This document shows, one piece after another, positions 7,581 through 14,856 of a stretch of 64,000 nt of DNA. A program made the translations under genes and the position numbers. The stretch covers positions 1,947,001 to 2,011,000 of the forward strand of contig NZ_AP025637.1 of the NCBI RefSeq assembly GCF_022846615.1. Reading direction: 5' to 3'. Below the pieces are notes generated by a model, which saw only the letters and a list, made by a program, of their open reading frames with translations, made no database searches and had not been told where the DNA came from. Source of the DNA: Roseomonas fluvialis. GTDB lineage: Bacteria; Pseudomonadota; Alphaproteobacteria; Acetobacterales; Acetobacteraceae. Each line of letters opens with the position of its first letter. The first letter of the stretch is position 1.

Positions 7581-9959
7581 ATGCCCGAGACCGACCGGCC
7601 CGCCGCCAGGCTGCTGCACGCGGCGGATGGCCTCAGCCTGCACCTGACCTCCGGCGATGGCCCCGCCGGCCTGCTGGTCCTGGCGCCCGACGCCGCGGCC
7701 CTGGCCTGGGCCGGGCGGCTCTCGGCGCGGATCGGCCGCCCGGCCCTGGCGCTGCATGCCGCTGATGGCCGCTTCCCCCAAGACGCGCTCGCGCAACTGC
7801 TGCCGCAGGCGCGCGCGACATTGGTGGGCCGGGTCGTGCTGCTCGGCGCCGGGGCGGGCGCGATCGCCGCGCTCGAACACGCGGGCAGCCTCGGCGCCAC
7901 GGGTGTGCTCGCGATGATAGCACCCGACATGGTGCCGGCGGTCGTCGCTGCGCCGGTCTCGGGCGTCGCGGTGATGGCGTTCGATCCGCTGGCGGTGAGG
8001 GAGGCCCCGGCACTGCCGGAGGGCATCGTGCCGGCCCCGCTGCGCCACGCGGGCGGGGCCTTGCCGGAGATCCTGCTCGCCAGCGGCGCGCTGTCCGAAG
8101 CGATCGACGCCCTGCTGGCCGGCGATGCGGCGCGCGCGGCCATGGCGCTTCGCGTCGCGCGCCTGGCGGCACCGCGGATGCGCAAGCGGCTGGCGGACCG
8201 GCTGGCTGCCGCCGGCCATGCGCGCCTGGCCCAGGCCGTCCTGGCGATCGAGACGCGTCCTTGGACTCCGGACGCGCAGGCCGATGCGCGGGTCCGCGTG
8301 CTGCAACGGCTCGGCCGCCATGCCGAGGCGATCACGCCGCTGCGCGAGTTGATCCGGCGTCAGCCACGCCTCGCCCTGCCGCGCCGGCGCCTGGCCGCCG
8401 CGCATGCCGCGCTGGGCCAGCAGGGGCGCGCGGTCACGGCGCTGCAGGGCGCGAACGGCGTTGCACCGCTGCCCGCGGCGTTGCAGGCGCGGCTGGTGCG
8501 CATGCTGCTGCAGGCGCGCCGGCACGACGAGGCCATCGCCGTTGCCGAGGCCGCGGCCGCGACCTGGCCCGCCGCCGCGGCGCCCGCCGCCCTGCTGGGC
8601 GAAGCGCTGCTCGCCGCCGGGCGCCGGGATGCGGCGACGGAGGCCTTCGCGCGCGCCGCGGCGATCGACCCTGCCGATGACACGGCGCGCCTGGGGCTGA
8701 CCGTGGCAGGCGATGGCGGCGGCCGCGACGACGGTCCGGGCCCGGCGCTCGCCGCCCTCTTGGCCGCCATGGCCGCCGACGGCGCTCCGGAGGCCGACTG
8801 GCAGAGGGTGATGGATCTTCTGCGCGCGCAGGACAGGCCAGTCGCGGCGCTCGCGGCAGCGGCGCTGGCGCTGGAGGCGGTGCCCTCGGCAAGTCTCGCG
8901 GCCCGCATCGCTCAGATGCACCAGGAATCGGGGAGCATCGCCGAGGCGGAGGGCGCCTGGCGGCGCGCCATCGCGCTGGCGCCCGAGGATTCCGCGCCTT
9001 GGCTGATGCTGGCCGACCTGCTGGCCGGGCATAAGCGCCACGATCAGGCGGCCGCGGTCGCAACCGAGGCCGCAGCGCGCCACCCCGGCGATGCGCGCCT
9101 GGCGCGCCGCGGCGCCGAGCTGCTGATCGCGGCCGGCAACCCGATCGGTGCCGAGCGGGAGGCGCGCCGTGCCCTCGCGATCGATGGACGCGACGTGGCG
9201 GCGCACTTGCTGCTGGTCGATTCGCTATGGCGCCAGCATCGCGGCCGCGATGCCGTGCGCGCGGCCGAAGCCGGGCTGGCGGCGATGCCCGAGAGCCAGT
9301 CCCTGCGGCTGCGGCTGGGGTTCCTGCACCTGATGCAAGGTGTACCGGCCGCGGCCACCGCCGTGTTCCGCGACGCGGTGCGGCACCCCCGGGCGAATGC
9401 CGAAGCCTGGCTCGGTCTGACCGACGCGCTGTGGCGCGCGGGCGAGGTCGCGGAGGCCGAGGCCGCGGCGCGCGAGGGCCTGGCCGCCTATCCGCGCCAT
9501 GTGCAACTGCGCACGCGGCTGGGCCAGCTGCTGCTGGCCGGCGGCGACGCCGAGGCCGCGCGCGCCGCCCTGGCCGAGGTGATGGCCGAGGATCCCGGCT
9601 CGGAGACGGTGCGCCTCGCGGTCGCCGATGCGCTGTGGCGGCAGGGCCGGCGCGCGGAGGCGCTGGCGGCGGCACGGGACGTCGCGGTGGCTGTCCCAAA
9701 CGACCCGGCGGTCGCGGCGCGGCTGGGCCACCTGTTGCTCGAGACCGGCGACGCGGATGAAGCGGCGTCGCAGTTCGAACGCGCCATCGCCATCAAGCCC
9801 GACCTGGTGCCGGCCTGGACCGGCCTGTGCGACGCGGAGCGCTTGCGCAAGCAGATCAAGCCGGCGATCGAGGCCTATCGCCGGGCGGAGGCGCTCGGCA
9901 TGGACCGCATGACGCGCCGCATGCTGCGGTTCCGGCTGTTCGGGGAGCTCGAGGAATAG
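7581..9959 (+). CDS. Large TPR-repeat protein with a degenerate hydrolase-like N-terminal domain
   Basis: A 792-residue Ala/Arg/Leu-rich protein. From about residue 200 to the end it is a run of tetratricopeptide-like repeats, for example the segments near EAEGAWRRAIALAPEDSAPW and DEAASQFERAIAIKPDLVPAW. Residues 1 to about 170 look like an alpha/beta-hydrolase relic: VGRVVLLGAGAGAIAALEHA sits where a GxSxG elbow would be, but the serine is absent. No signal peptide is visible, so it is probably cytoplasmic or membrane-associated by contacts. TPR proteins act as scaffolds. The start is the ATG at PETDRPAARLL. Divergent from the acylase gene. Confidence 0.75.
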   Translation: MPETDRPAARLLHAADGLSLHLTSGDGPAGLLVLAPDAAALAWAGRLSARIGRPALALHAADGRFPQDALAQLLPQARATLVGRVVLLGAGAGAIAALEHAGSLGATGVLAMIAPDMVPAVVAAPVSGVAVMAFDPLAVREAPALPEGIVPAPLRHAGGALPEILLASGALSEAIDALLAGDAARAAMALRVARLAAPRMRKRLADRLAAAGHARLAQAVLAIETRPWTPDAQADARVRVLQRLGRHAEAITPLRELIRRQPRLALPRRRLAAAHAALGQQGRAVTALQGANGVAPLPAALQARLVRMLLQARRHDEAIAVAEAAAATWPAAAAPAALLGEALLAAGRRDAATEAFARAAAIDPADDTARLGLTVAGDGGGRDDGPGPALAALLAAMAADGAPEADWQRVMDLLRAQDRPVAALAAAALALEAVPSASLAARIAQMHQESGSIAEAEGAWRRAIALAPEDSAPWLMLADLLAGHKRHDQAAAVATEAAARHPGDARLARRGAELLIAAGNPIGAEREARRALAIDGRDVAAHLLLVDSLWRQHRGRDAVRAAEAGLAAMPESQSLRLRLGFLHLMQGVPAAATAVFRDAVRHPRANAEAWLGLTDALWRAGEVAEAEAAAREGLAAYPRHVQLRTRLGQLLLAGGDAEAARAALAEVMAEDPGSETVRLAVADALWRQGRRAEALAAARDVAVAVPNDPAVAARLGHLLLETGDADEAASQFERAIAIKPDLVPAWTGLCDAERLRKQIKPAIEAYRRAEALGMDRMTRRMLRFRLFGELEE

Positions 9960-10100
9960 CGACGAGGAGCCCGCGTGGCGCTGTCACGGCGCGCTTTCGG
10001 ATCGCGCGGCGGCGGCCCGCGCCCGGCCCCGGCGACCCGACGACAGTCGGTCGGGTGGCGGAGCGGGTCGGTGCCGATCCCGGCAAGCACGCCGAACGCG

Positions 10101-10559
10101 CTACAGGCCGCAGGCGGCATCCAGGAAGGACCCGCCGAGCGTGGCCGGTTCCGCCGGGCGGAAGCCTGTGCCGCGCGGGCGTTCGGCATGCACCGGGTCC
10201 TGCGCATTCTGTCGCGCGAACCACGCACCTTCGAGTGGGCGCCATTGCCGTTCGGCGCAGCGGTATTCGCCCAGGAAGCGGACCGATTGGGCGCGCCCGC
10301 CGGTCTCCGGGATCGGGATGGATTCACGAAGGTTCAGCAGGATCCAGGCGCGGCGCACGCGGCCCGTGGAGACCAGGCCGCGGGTCTGCACATAGCCGCT
10401 GACGATATCCCCGCTGGTGTTGAGCGCCGGGATCGCCTGCCAGCCGGGCGGCGGGGGCGGGGCAGGGGGCGGCGCCTCGGCCGGCGGCGGTTCCGCCGCG
10501 CAGCCGGCCAGCAGCAGCGCGAGCACCGCGGCGCCCGCAAGGCCGGGGTTCCGGCGCAT
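10101..10559 (-). CDS. Small proline-rich lipoprotein, formerly coupled to the aldehyde dehydrogenase gene
   Basis: A 152-residue predicted lipoprotein. The N-terminus has a short positive segment, a hydrophobic run and the lipobox LLLAGC, followed by a Pro/Ala-rich linker (about residues 23-41) and a small globular domain without a family I recognise. It would be anchored to a membrane facing the periplasm. Its ATG overlaps a TGA that ends a second copy of the dehydrogenase C-terminal coding sequence (TGATG). This indicates that it was the next gene after the dehydrogenase before the element inserted. It now lies immediately beyond the element end and has no obvious native promoter. Confidence 0.7.
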   Translation of the reverse strand: MRRNPGLAGAAVLALLLAGCAAEPPPAEAPPPAPPPPPGWQAIPALNTSGDIVSGYVQTRGLVSTGRVRRAWILLNLRESIPIPETGGRAQSVRFLGEYRCAERQWRPLEGAWFARQNAQDPVHAERPRGTGFRPAEPATLGGSFLDAACGL

Positions 10560-10562
10560 CAC

Positions 10563-10595
10563 GCCATGTTCACCATGATGGTTTTCTTGTGCGTG
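10563..10595. repeat. Attachment-site core, lipoprotein-side copy
   Basis: A 33-bp sequence repeated directly at 21029-21061 with two mismatches (positions 9 and 18). On the minus strand it encodes THKKTIMVNM, the C-terminus of the aldehyde dehydrogenase, followed by Ala and a TGA stop. The frame is intact although the rest of the dehydrogenase is 10.5 kb away. It marks the far end of the integrated element. Confidence 0.9.
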
Positions 10596-10610
10596 TTTGG
10601 CCTGGGAGCG

Positions 10611-10640
10611 CCGCAACCGGCCTGGGGCCTGGGGTTGCGG
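10611..10640. repeat. Inverted repeat just inside the element end
   Basis: Perfect 8-base arms CCGCAACC and GGTTGCGG enclose a 14-base loop containing repeated GGCCTGGG. The feature lies 15 bp inside the attachment core. It could be a transcription terminator protecting the lipoprotein gene, or a binding site for a recombination accessory factor. Confidence 0.45.
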
Positions 10641-10656
10641 GTCAAGCACGTCATAC

Positions 10657-10678
10657 GGGGGTGCATCTGGGGGGTGCC
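10657..10678. repeat. Candidate integrase arm-type sites, distal end
   Basis: Two direct copies of GGGGGTGC-like sequence (10657-10664 and 10669-10678, spaced 12 bp) lie about 60 bp inside the attachment core. The same word recurs four times at the opposite end of the element (20891-20942). Tyrosine integrases of this type bind short arm sites flanking the core, which is what this arrangement suggests. Confidence 0.5.
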
Positions 10679-10747
10679 TGACATTCTTTGACCAAAGGCA
10701 GTCTAGCATGGCCTTTGGGACGGGCCATGACGCCCTTCCGCCTTCGC

Positions 10748-10957
10748 CTATTCACTCGCTGGGTTGGCCAGTATCGCCCGCGCCGCTTCGACGCTGGTGC
10801 AGCGGCGCAAGGCTGCCACGACCTCGGGGGCGTGGGGCAGGTCACTGAACTCCCATATCTCCAGCGCGAAGGCGACCGTATTGGCGAACAGGACGGGGTT
10901 GGCGGCCCCTTCCTCGATGACCTCGCGGACCATCATCTCGGCGTCGGGGTGAAGCAC
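10748..10957 (-). CDS. Small hypothetical protein of the element
   Basis: A 69-residue acidic, helix-rich protein with no family I recognise. It is the last gene on the minus strand before the element end. It has normal high-GC codon use and a start near 10957 preceded by AGGAGGAT-like sequence (GGAGGATA read on the minus strand), which supports it as a real gene. No transmembrane segment or metal motif is visible. Function unknown. Confidence 0.6.
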   Translation of the reverse strand: MLHPDAEMMVREVIEEGAANPVLFANTVAFALEIWEFSDLPHAPEVVAALRRCTSVEAARAILANPASE

Positions 10958-11008
10958 GGCTATCCTCCTGAATAGGACAAATAGCCTAGCACGTCTAGGC
11001 GAATCTGC

Positions 11009-11212
11009 CTAGGACGGGGGTGGGTCGATCACCAGCCGCGTAATCGCGTCCGCGTAGTAGAGTCTACGAATCTCGGCCACGGCATCAGCGGAAAGTCGGA
11101 CGGGCACGGCGCGCCCATCGCGGAAATAGACGGTCATACCCCCCTGGACAAACGCCAGCCTCTCGACCAGCGCGACCTCGGTGCCGTCAGGCGTGTTCCA
11201 GGTGACCAGCAT
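11009..11212 (-). CDS. Small hypothetical protein of the element
   Basis: A 67-residue protein predicted to be mainly beta strand (WNTPDGTEVALVERLAFVQG) with a short C-terminal helix. Its start overlaps the end of the preceding gene by 26 bases, so it belongs to the same chain of overlapping small genes. No known domain is recognised. Function unknown. Confidence 0.6.
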   Translation of the reverse strand: MLVTWNTPDGTEVALVERLAFVQGGMTVYFRDGRAVPVRLSADAVAEIRRLYYADAITRLVIDPPPS

Positions 11213-11663
11213 GGATCACCTTGCGGGGCGGAAGGCGATAGAGGGCATTGCCGCCGACTTCCTCGAGACGGCCTGTGACCAGGTGTCCGTATTGGGCCAT
11301 CACCGAGAGGATAGTATTCCCCGCCGCAAACGGGATTCCCGCAGCCTTCGAGAACTGGTCCGCGCTAAACGGAGGCGGCAGGGCGGCCATCACCGATCGG
11401 TATTGGCTCGCCCATGCCTGCGCCGCTGGCACAAACGGATTGACCTGGAGGCACCATAGGCGACCGTTGTTCCGCGCGACGCGGTAGGAACTATCGGCAA
11501 GATCGCCGATGTAGAGGAGCTTCCAGGCCCGGAGGTCGTCGATCTGGAGAACCTGCGCGGCATCCGAGATCGAGAACAGGGTCTTGACCCCGAACCGACG
11601 CACCAGTCTCCCAATGCGCTTGTCGGTGTGCCGGGGCGGCATCGCATCCAGGATATCAGGCAC
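11187..11663 (-). CDS. Hypothetical protein with probable winged-helix domains
   Basis: A 158-residue basic protein. Residues about 10-50 (RLVRRFGVKTLFSISDAAQV) and about 97-150 (FSADQFSKAAGIPFAAGNT onward) each look like a helix-turn-helix or winged-helix unit, suggesting DNA binding. It overlaps the end of the preceding gene by eight bases and the start of the following gene by 26 bases. A regulatory or packaging role in the element is possible but not shown. Confidence 0.6.
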   Translation of the reverse strand: MPDILDAMPPRHTDKRIGRLVRRFGVKTLFSISDAAQVLQIDDLRAWKLLYIGDLADSSYRVARNNGRLWCLQVNPFVPAAQAWASQYRSVMAALPPPFSADQFSKAAGIPFAAGNTILSVMAQYGHLVTGRLEEVGGNALYRLPPRKVIHAGHLEHA

Positions 11664-12105
11664 GACGGCGCAATTCCGCGAGGATGTCGTGCTGCACAGA
11701 CAGAATGTCCTCCATGATGTCGGACGGATGGCGGCGCTCGACGGGCATGTGAAAGTTGACCCGGTTCGGCGCGGGTGTGGGCTCGGGCACCGCCTCCGGG
11801 ATGAGGGCGAGGAAGTCGTCCTTCGTCCACTCCTGCATGTTCGGGCCGAGAATGACGACGCTCTGCCCCCCGGTGGCCGGGTTGGTCGAGATGGCGATGC
11901 GGAACAGTTGACCTTCCAGCACGGTCCCCACGGTCATGGGAATTCGTGGATCGACCTCCAACGGGGCGCCGATGGCGGCCAGTCGGGCGAGGATGGAGTG
12001 CGCCTCCGCATGGACCGCGGGCTCCAGGTCCACGAATGGATCGTGGGGAGTGTAGGTCGGTCGCGTGTGCTCGCTGGCGACACGGATGGCGTCCTGGATC
12101 TTCAT
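11656..12105 (-). CDS. Hypothetical protein of the element
   Basis: A 149-residue protein, acidic overall, with a Pro-rich middle (EAVPEPTPAPNRVNF) and a C-terminal helix (PSDIMEDILSVQHDILAEL). The start is the ATG at KIQDAIRV, which overlaps the preceding stop by four bases (ATGA), a sign of coupled translation. No family is recognised. Confidence 0.62.
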   Translation of the reverse strand: MKIQDAIRVASEHTRPTYTPHDPFVDLEPAVHAEAHSILARLAAIGAPLEVDPRIPMTVGTVLEGQLFRIAISTNPATGGQSVVILGPNMQEWTKDDFLALIPEAVPEPTPAPNRVNFHMPVERRHPSDIMEDILSVQHDILAELRRRA

Positions 12106-12350
12106 GATGTGGCTGCCTCTTCGATTTGCGGGGTGGGCTTGGTCTTGGTGAGGGCGTTGAATTTCCGCTGCACGGCGGCGACGCCCGACAGCCCGCACCC
12201 CTTGCACTCGATGGTCGGCGAGCCCTCGTCGGGGCGGTCGATGTAGAGGTGGAACTCGCCGCACGACGGGCAGGCTCCACGAACGTTGTTTCCCCCGTTC
12301 CAGCAAAGGGGCCAATTCTGCGGAACATGCAGGAGCGACTTTTGCGTCAT
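12102..12350 (-). CDS. Small zinc-ribbon protein
   Basis: An 82-residue protein with a four-cysteine zinc-ribbon arrangement: CPSC about residues 28-31 and CKGC about residues 49-52, separated by a short hydrophilic stretch (GEFHLYIDRPDEG). This resembles the zinc finger at the start of phage and satellite primases, here as a free-standing protein, so it may assist the element's primase. It overlaps both neighbours by four bases. The zinc ribbon is seen directly; the role is inferred. Confidence 0.65.
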   Translation of the reverse strand: MTQKSLLHVPQNWPLCWNGGNNVRGACPSCGEFHLYIDRPDEGSPTIECKGCGLSGVAAVQRKFNALTKTKPTPQIEEAATS

Positions 12351-12610
12351 GCGGTGGCTTCCTTTCGCTTGAGTGTTGTCTTGAACAGGCTCCAGGGGAT
12401 GGGGGTGCCATCGACCAGGGCCACCACGCTGCCCCCCTGGACCCGGAGCGGCACGGATCGCCCATCGACGACCACGCAGCCGGAGAGGTCCACGGCGATG
12501 CCCATCCGGTTCAGCGCCTGCATCGCCTCGCTAATGGCGCCCGTGGTGCGGCCCTCCGCGTGTATCCGCATGAAGAACTGGTCGTCGATCTGCTTGACCA
12601 TCGGGTTCAT
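12347..12610 (-). CDS. Small hypothetical protein, paralogue of the gene upstream
   Basis: An 87-residue protein. Its C-terminal two thirds (AMQALNRMGIAVDL onward, ending PWSLFKTTLKRK) aligns along its length with the product of 12607-12810 (AVNTLISMGFVLDL, ending PWVEFVRTLRPR), so the two are tandem paralogues. The start overlaps the preceding stop by four bases. Predicted small alpha/beta fold; function unknown. Confidence 0.62.
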   Translation of the reverse strand: MNPMVKQIDDQFFMRIHAEGRTTGAISEAMQALNRMGIAVDLSGCVVVDGRSVPLRVQGGSVVALVDGTPIPWSLFKTTLKRKEATA

Positions 12611-12810
12611 CGGGGGCGCAACGTGCGAACGAACTCGACCCAGGGCGTTCGGCCCTTGTCGCCCTTTACCGTCACCTGGTCGTCGATCACGTCCAGGCGG
12701 TGCTCCACGCCATGCACGAGAAACCCGTTGTCGAGGTCCAGCACGAATCCCATGCTGATCAGGGTATTCACGGCGCCCTGGAGCGTGATGGCCTTCTTCT
12801 GCGGCAGCAT
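12607..12810 (-). CDS. Small hypothetical protein, paralogue of the gene downstream
   Basis: A 67-residue protein starting at the ATG before LPQKKAITLQ. It shares the pattern L..MG...DL......G......V...G....PW..F..TL with the next gene, pointing to a tandem duplication. A longer frame to 12936 exists but runs through the neighbouring gene and lacks similarity, so the shorter start is used. Function unknown. Confidence 0.6.
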   Translation of the reverse strand: MLPQKKAITLQGAVNTLISMGFVLDLDNGFLVHGVEHRLDVIDDQVTVKGDKGRTPWVEFVRTLRPR

Positions 12811-12814
12811 GGCG

Positions 12815-13039
12815 CTACTGAATCCGCGCGTAGCGGCGCTGCATCTCCGCTGCGATCTGCTCGGGCGGGGTGTCGTCGGCGCGCAGTTCGGCCACGGCTT
12901 CGCGGAGATGCTTGTTTTCGGTCTCCAGGGCGGCAAGGCGCTGCGTCACGGGCGCGAGCGCCTTCTCGATCATCCCGCCGGCGACGGCCTTGATGCCGGT
13001 GATCACGAAGTCCATCAGTTCCTGCTTGGTGAATTTCAC
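12815..13039 (-). CDS. Small coiled-coil protein
   Basis: A 74-residue protein with an N-terminal amphipathic or weakly hydrophobic helix (MDFVITGIKAVAGGMIEKAL) and a heptad-like coiled coil (about residues 31-52, VTQRLAALETENKHLREAV). It is followed after four bases by the next gene on the minus strand. It could be a small scaffold-like or oligomerising factor. GGAGACC lies before the start. Function unknown. Confidence 0.6.
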   Translation of the reverse strand: MKFTKQELMDFVITGIKAVAGGMIEKALAPVTQRLAALETENKHLREAVAELRADDTPPEQIAAEMQRRYARIQ

Positions 13040-13135
13040 TTGGGGTCTCCTGCACGAATACTTGTGGCGAGGAGCCTAGTATAGCACGGGGGGCAAGAGT
13101 CTGGTAGCAAGCCTGGCAATTCTATTTAGGTTCTA

Positions 13136-13375
13136 TTATGGCAGAAGCCACCATTCTACTACGGGTCGGTATTTACGATACTTGGTCAGCCTCGCCGGAT
13201 AACCCCCCGCTCGGCGTGCCAGGGCGAGCGCATCCGTCTTGCGGGTCATCAGTAAGGGAGCGTCGCGTCCCAGGATCAGCACACGGGGCGAGGCACGCTG
13301 CACTACGAGCGGGCCGATCTGGACGTAGTGGACCACGCGGGTCCGGTAGGGCTTGCGGCGGGGCTGGCGGGGCAT
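13136..13375 (-). CDS. Small basic hypothetical protein
   Basis: A 79-residue protein rich in Arg and Lys (RQPRRKPYRTRV at the start), suggesting nucleic-acid contact. It is the first gene of the left-hand leftward gene set. No known domain is recognised, and the coding call rests on position, strand and a plausible composition. Confidence 0.5.
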   Translation of the reverse strand: MPRQPRRKPYRTRVVHYVQIGPLVVQRASPRVLILGRDAPLLMTRKTDALALARRAGGYPARLTKYRKYRPVVEWWLLP

Positions 13376-13598
13376 TTGGGTAGGATAACCTAGGTTGCGC
13401 CAGGGTTACAGCCGCTTATTACGAAGACGGGATGATGAAAGGCCGATCTCTACGGGCAGGTCCCAAAGGGCAATGCAATTTGTTGCGGTTGGGACCGTTC
13501 GGTATGGAGGTCCCTGGCCGTTTCGCTCATCCCCCGCCCCCGTCGCGCATTACCGCCACCGACTTCGGCCATCTTTGCGGCCAATAGGTATCCTGGCC

Positions 13599-13628
13599 TA
13601 TATATAGATTAAGATAAACTCCACCGAA
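13599..13628 (-). promoter_or_regulatory. Candidate promoter for the leftward small-gene set
   Basis: Read on the minus strand, TTCGGT is followed after about 18 bases by TATATA in an AT-rich patch that stands out from its surroundings. It lies 220 bases before the first small gene at 13375. The match to the sigma70 -10 box is good and to the -35 box weak. Confidence 0.3.
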
Positions 13629-13660
13629 TCGTTGGCCAGACTCGTTCTCGTTTTGCCCAC

Positions 13661-13685
13661 ATAACCAAATGCGATAGTTGGTTAT
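13661..13685. promoter_or_regulatory. Perfect inverted repeat, candidate operator
   Basis: ATAACCAA and TTGGTTAT form perfect 8-base arms around a 9-base spacer, next to the AT-rich patch thought to hold a promoter. The spacing fits a dimeric repressor site, which would make it a possible control point for the small-gene set. Confidence 0.45.
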
Positions 13686-13935
13686 CGCTCGATGTCAGTG
13701 ATCGGCGTGTCAACATGCAAGAGCAGGGACGCCAGGAGGAGAACACCCGGCGCGCGGGCTGTCAGTCTGTCTGCGATGGATTGAGGATTGATTGTCACGA
13801 GTTGCTGGCGCGCAACGCAGGTCTGCACAAAGACTCTGTCTATCTTGGGTCGGTGGGCTTGCCTGGGTGCGGCGGGCCATGCGGGGGGCAGGCAGCGCAA
13901 GCGCAGCGGGTCAGGCGACCGCCGTGTGGCGGGCC

Positions 13936-14020
13936 AGGGGGCAGGGGCAGGGGTGGCGGGGTGGTGGGGTGCGCCAGCGCGGGGGCAGGCTCTGGCGGGG
14001 CTGCCGGGCGGGGCCGGGGG
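13936..14020 (+). repeat. Dense G-run tract with quadruplex potential
   Basis: The plus strand has five successive runs of four or five G separated by two to four bases between 13937 and 13969, then more runs to about 14020. This satisfies the usual pattern for an intramolecular G-quadruplex. No repeat-containing protein is believed here. Confidence 0.5.
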
Positions 14021-14133
14021 TGGCGTCGGGCTGGGTCGCCGATAACGCTCATCGCCCAACAGAAAGGGGAGCAAGGTGAATCACCTGCCCCCCTCGTCTG
14101 CCCCGGTAGGGTGCCCCCCTGGATCGGGGGCGG

Positions 14134-14388
14134 TTAGTCCAGCCGAATCAACTTGGCTTCTGTCAGCCAACGAAGGGTGCCTGCCGCGGTCTGCTTGTGC
14201 CCGTTGTCCTTGAGCAGCGTCGCCAGTTCGGCCGCATCCTTGGCTTGCGTGATGAGCGACCAGCGCGCGGCGCGGCTGCCGCGAAGGGTGGGTGCCTCGA
14301 CCAGCACCGTGATCTTGCGGGGTGCGGGGGCCGGGGCCGGGGTGGCGTCGGGGGCCGGGGCAGCGGCAGCGTTCTTCTTAGAAGCCAT
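14134..14388 (-). CDS. Small Ala/Pro-tailed, winged-helix-like protein
   Basis: An 84-residue protein: a low-complexity Ala/Pro N-terminus (about residues 5-25), then a compact helical domain ending AAGTLRWLTEAKLIRLD that resembles a winged helix. The ATG chosen is preceded by AAGGACTT at proper spacing; the longer frame upstream has no such site. DNA binding is plausible. It lies between the candidate origin and the G-run tract. Confidence 0.55.
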   Translation of the reverse strand: MASKKNAAAAPAPDATPAPAPAPRKITVLVEAPTLRGSRAARWSLITQAKDAAELATLLKDNGHKQTAAGTLRWLTEAKLIRLD

Positions 14389-14856
14389 GGTCAGAAGTCC
14401 TTGCAGCGGGGCATCCCCCATGGATGCGCCGTGCAGCCTTGATGGGGCGAGGCCGATCAGCGTGACAAGGAAAATATTCCTTGTCTGCGATAACAAGATA
14501 TTTCGGTGCGCGAACAACACGGCTGACGATAATGATTAAGAGCCTGCAGATAGGGCTTTGCCGGTCCTGGGTGCTAAGGACAGATTATGATCGTCCCCAC
14601 CAAATCATCGGGTGGAACCGTTTGAGGCCCGGGCGAGTAGCCGCCCCCCACATGCACCCCCCACGTCCAGTTAGGCGCTGCTGTTTGTCGTAGCCCAGGC
14701 TTTACCTAGTGTTGGACGCCCCCACACTAAACCCCCACGCAACGGCGCTACTATAGGGCTGGTGCCAAATATACATTCCTCCCCTATGCCCCTTACCCTT
14801 TACTACCTCTACTAAATTAGTGTGGGTAGTGTGGGGTAAAGGCTCGCGCCGGGGGA
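14389..14856. other. 468-bp non-coding stretch with candidate replication origin
   Basis: No believable gene. The part at about 14700-14840 has an AT-rich segment and repeats of CACACTAA and its complement TTAGTGTG: CCCACACTAA at 14721-14730, TTAGTGTGGG at 14817-14826, and TAGTGTGGGG at 14828-14837. It sits directly beyond the 3' end of the primase-helicase gene. Repeats plus AT-rich DNA beside a primase gene resemble satellite replication origins (for example P4 ori/crr). This is inference from layout. Confidence 0.45.

Larger units (their letters stand above)
13376..14133. other. 758-bp stretch without a convincing gene
   Basis: Both strands hold short frames here, but they are Pro/Arg- or Gly-rich readings of a repetitive G-run tract and are not believed. 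The stretch contains an AT-rich patch (13598-13620), an inverted repeat (13661-13685) and the G-run tract (13936-14020). It probably holds the control region of the leftward small-gene set. Confidence 0.55.

Noticed and set aside
13682..14137. Open frames on both strands in the G-run tract, up to about 140 residues
   Set aside because: They are Pro/Arg- or Gly-rich readings of G-runs, start with weak codons and have no ribosome site I trust. The C-terminal part of the minus-strand frame looks more protein-like, so a small gene cannot be wholly excluded.
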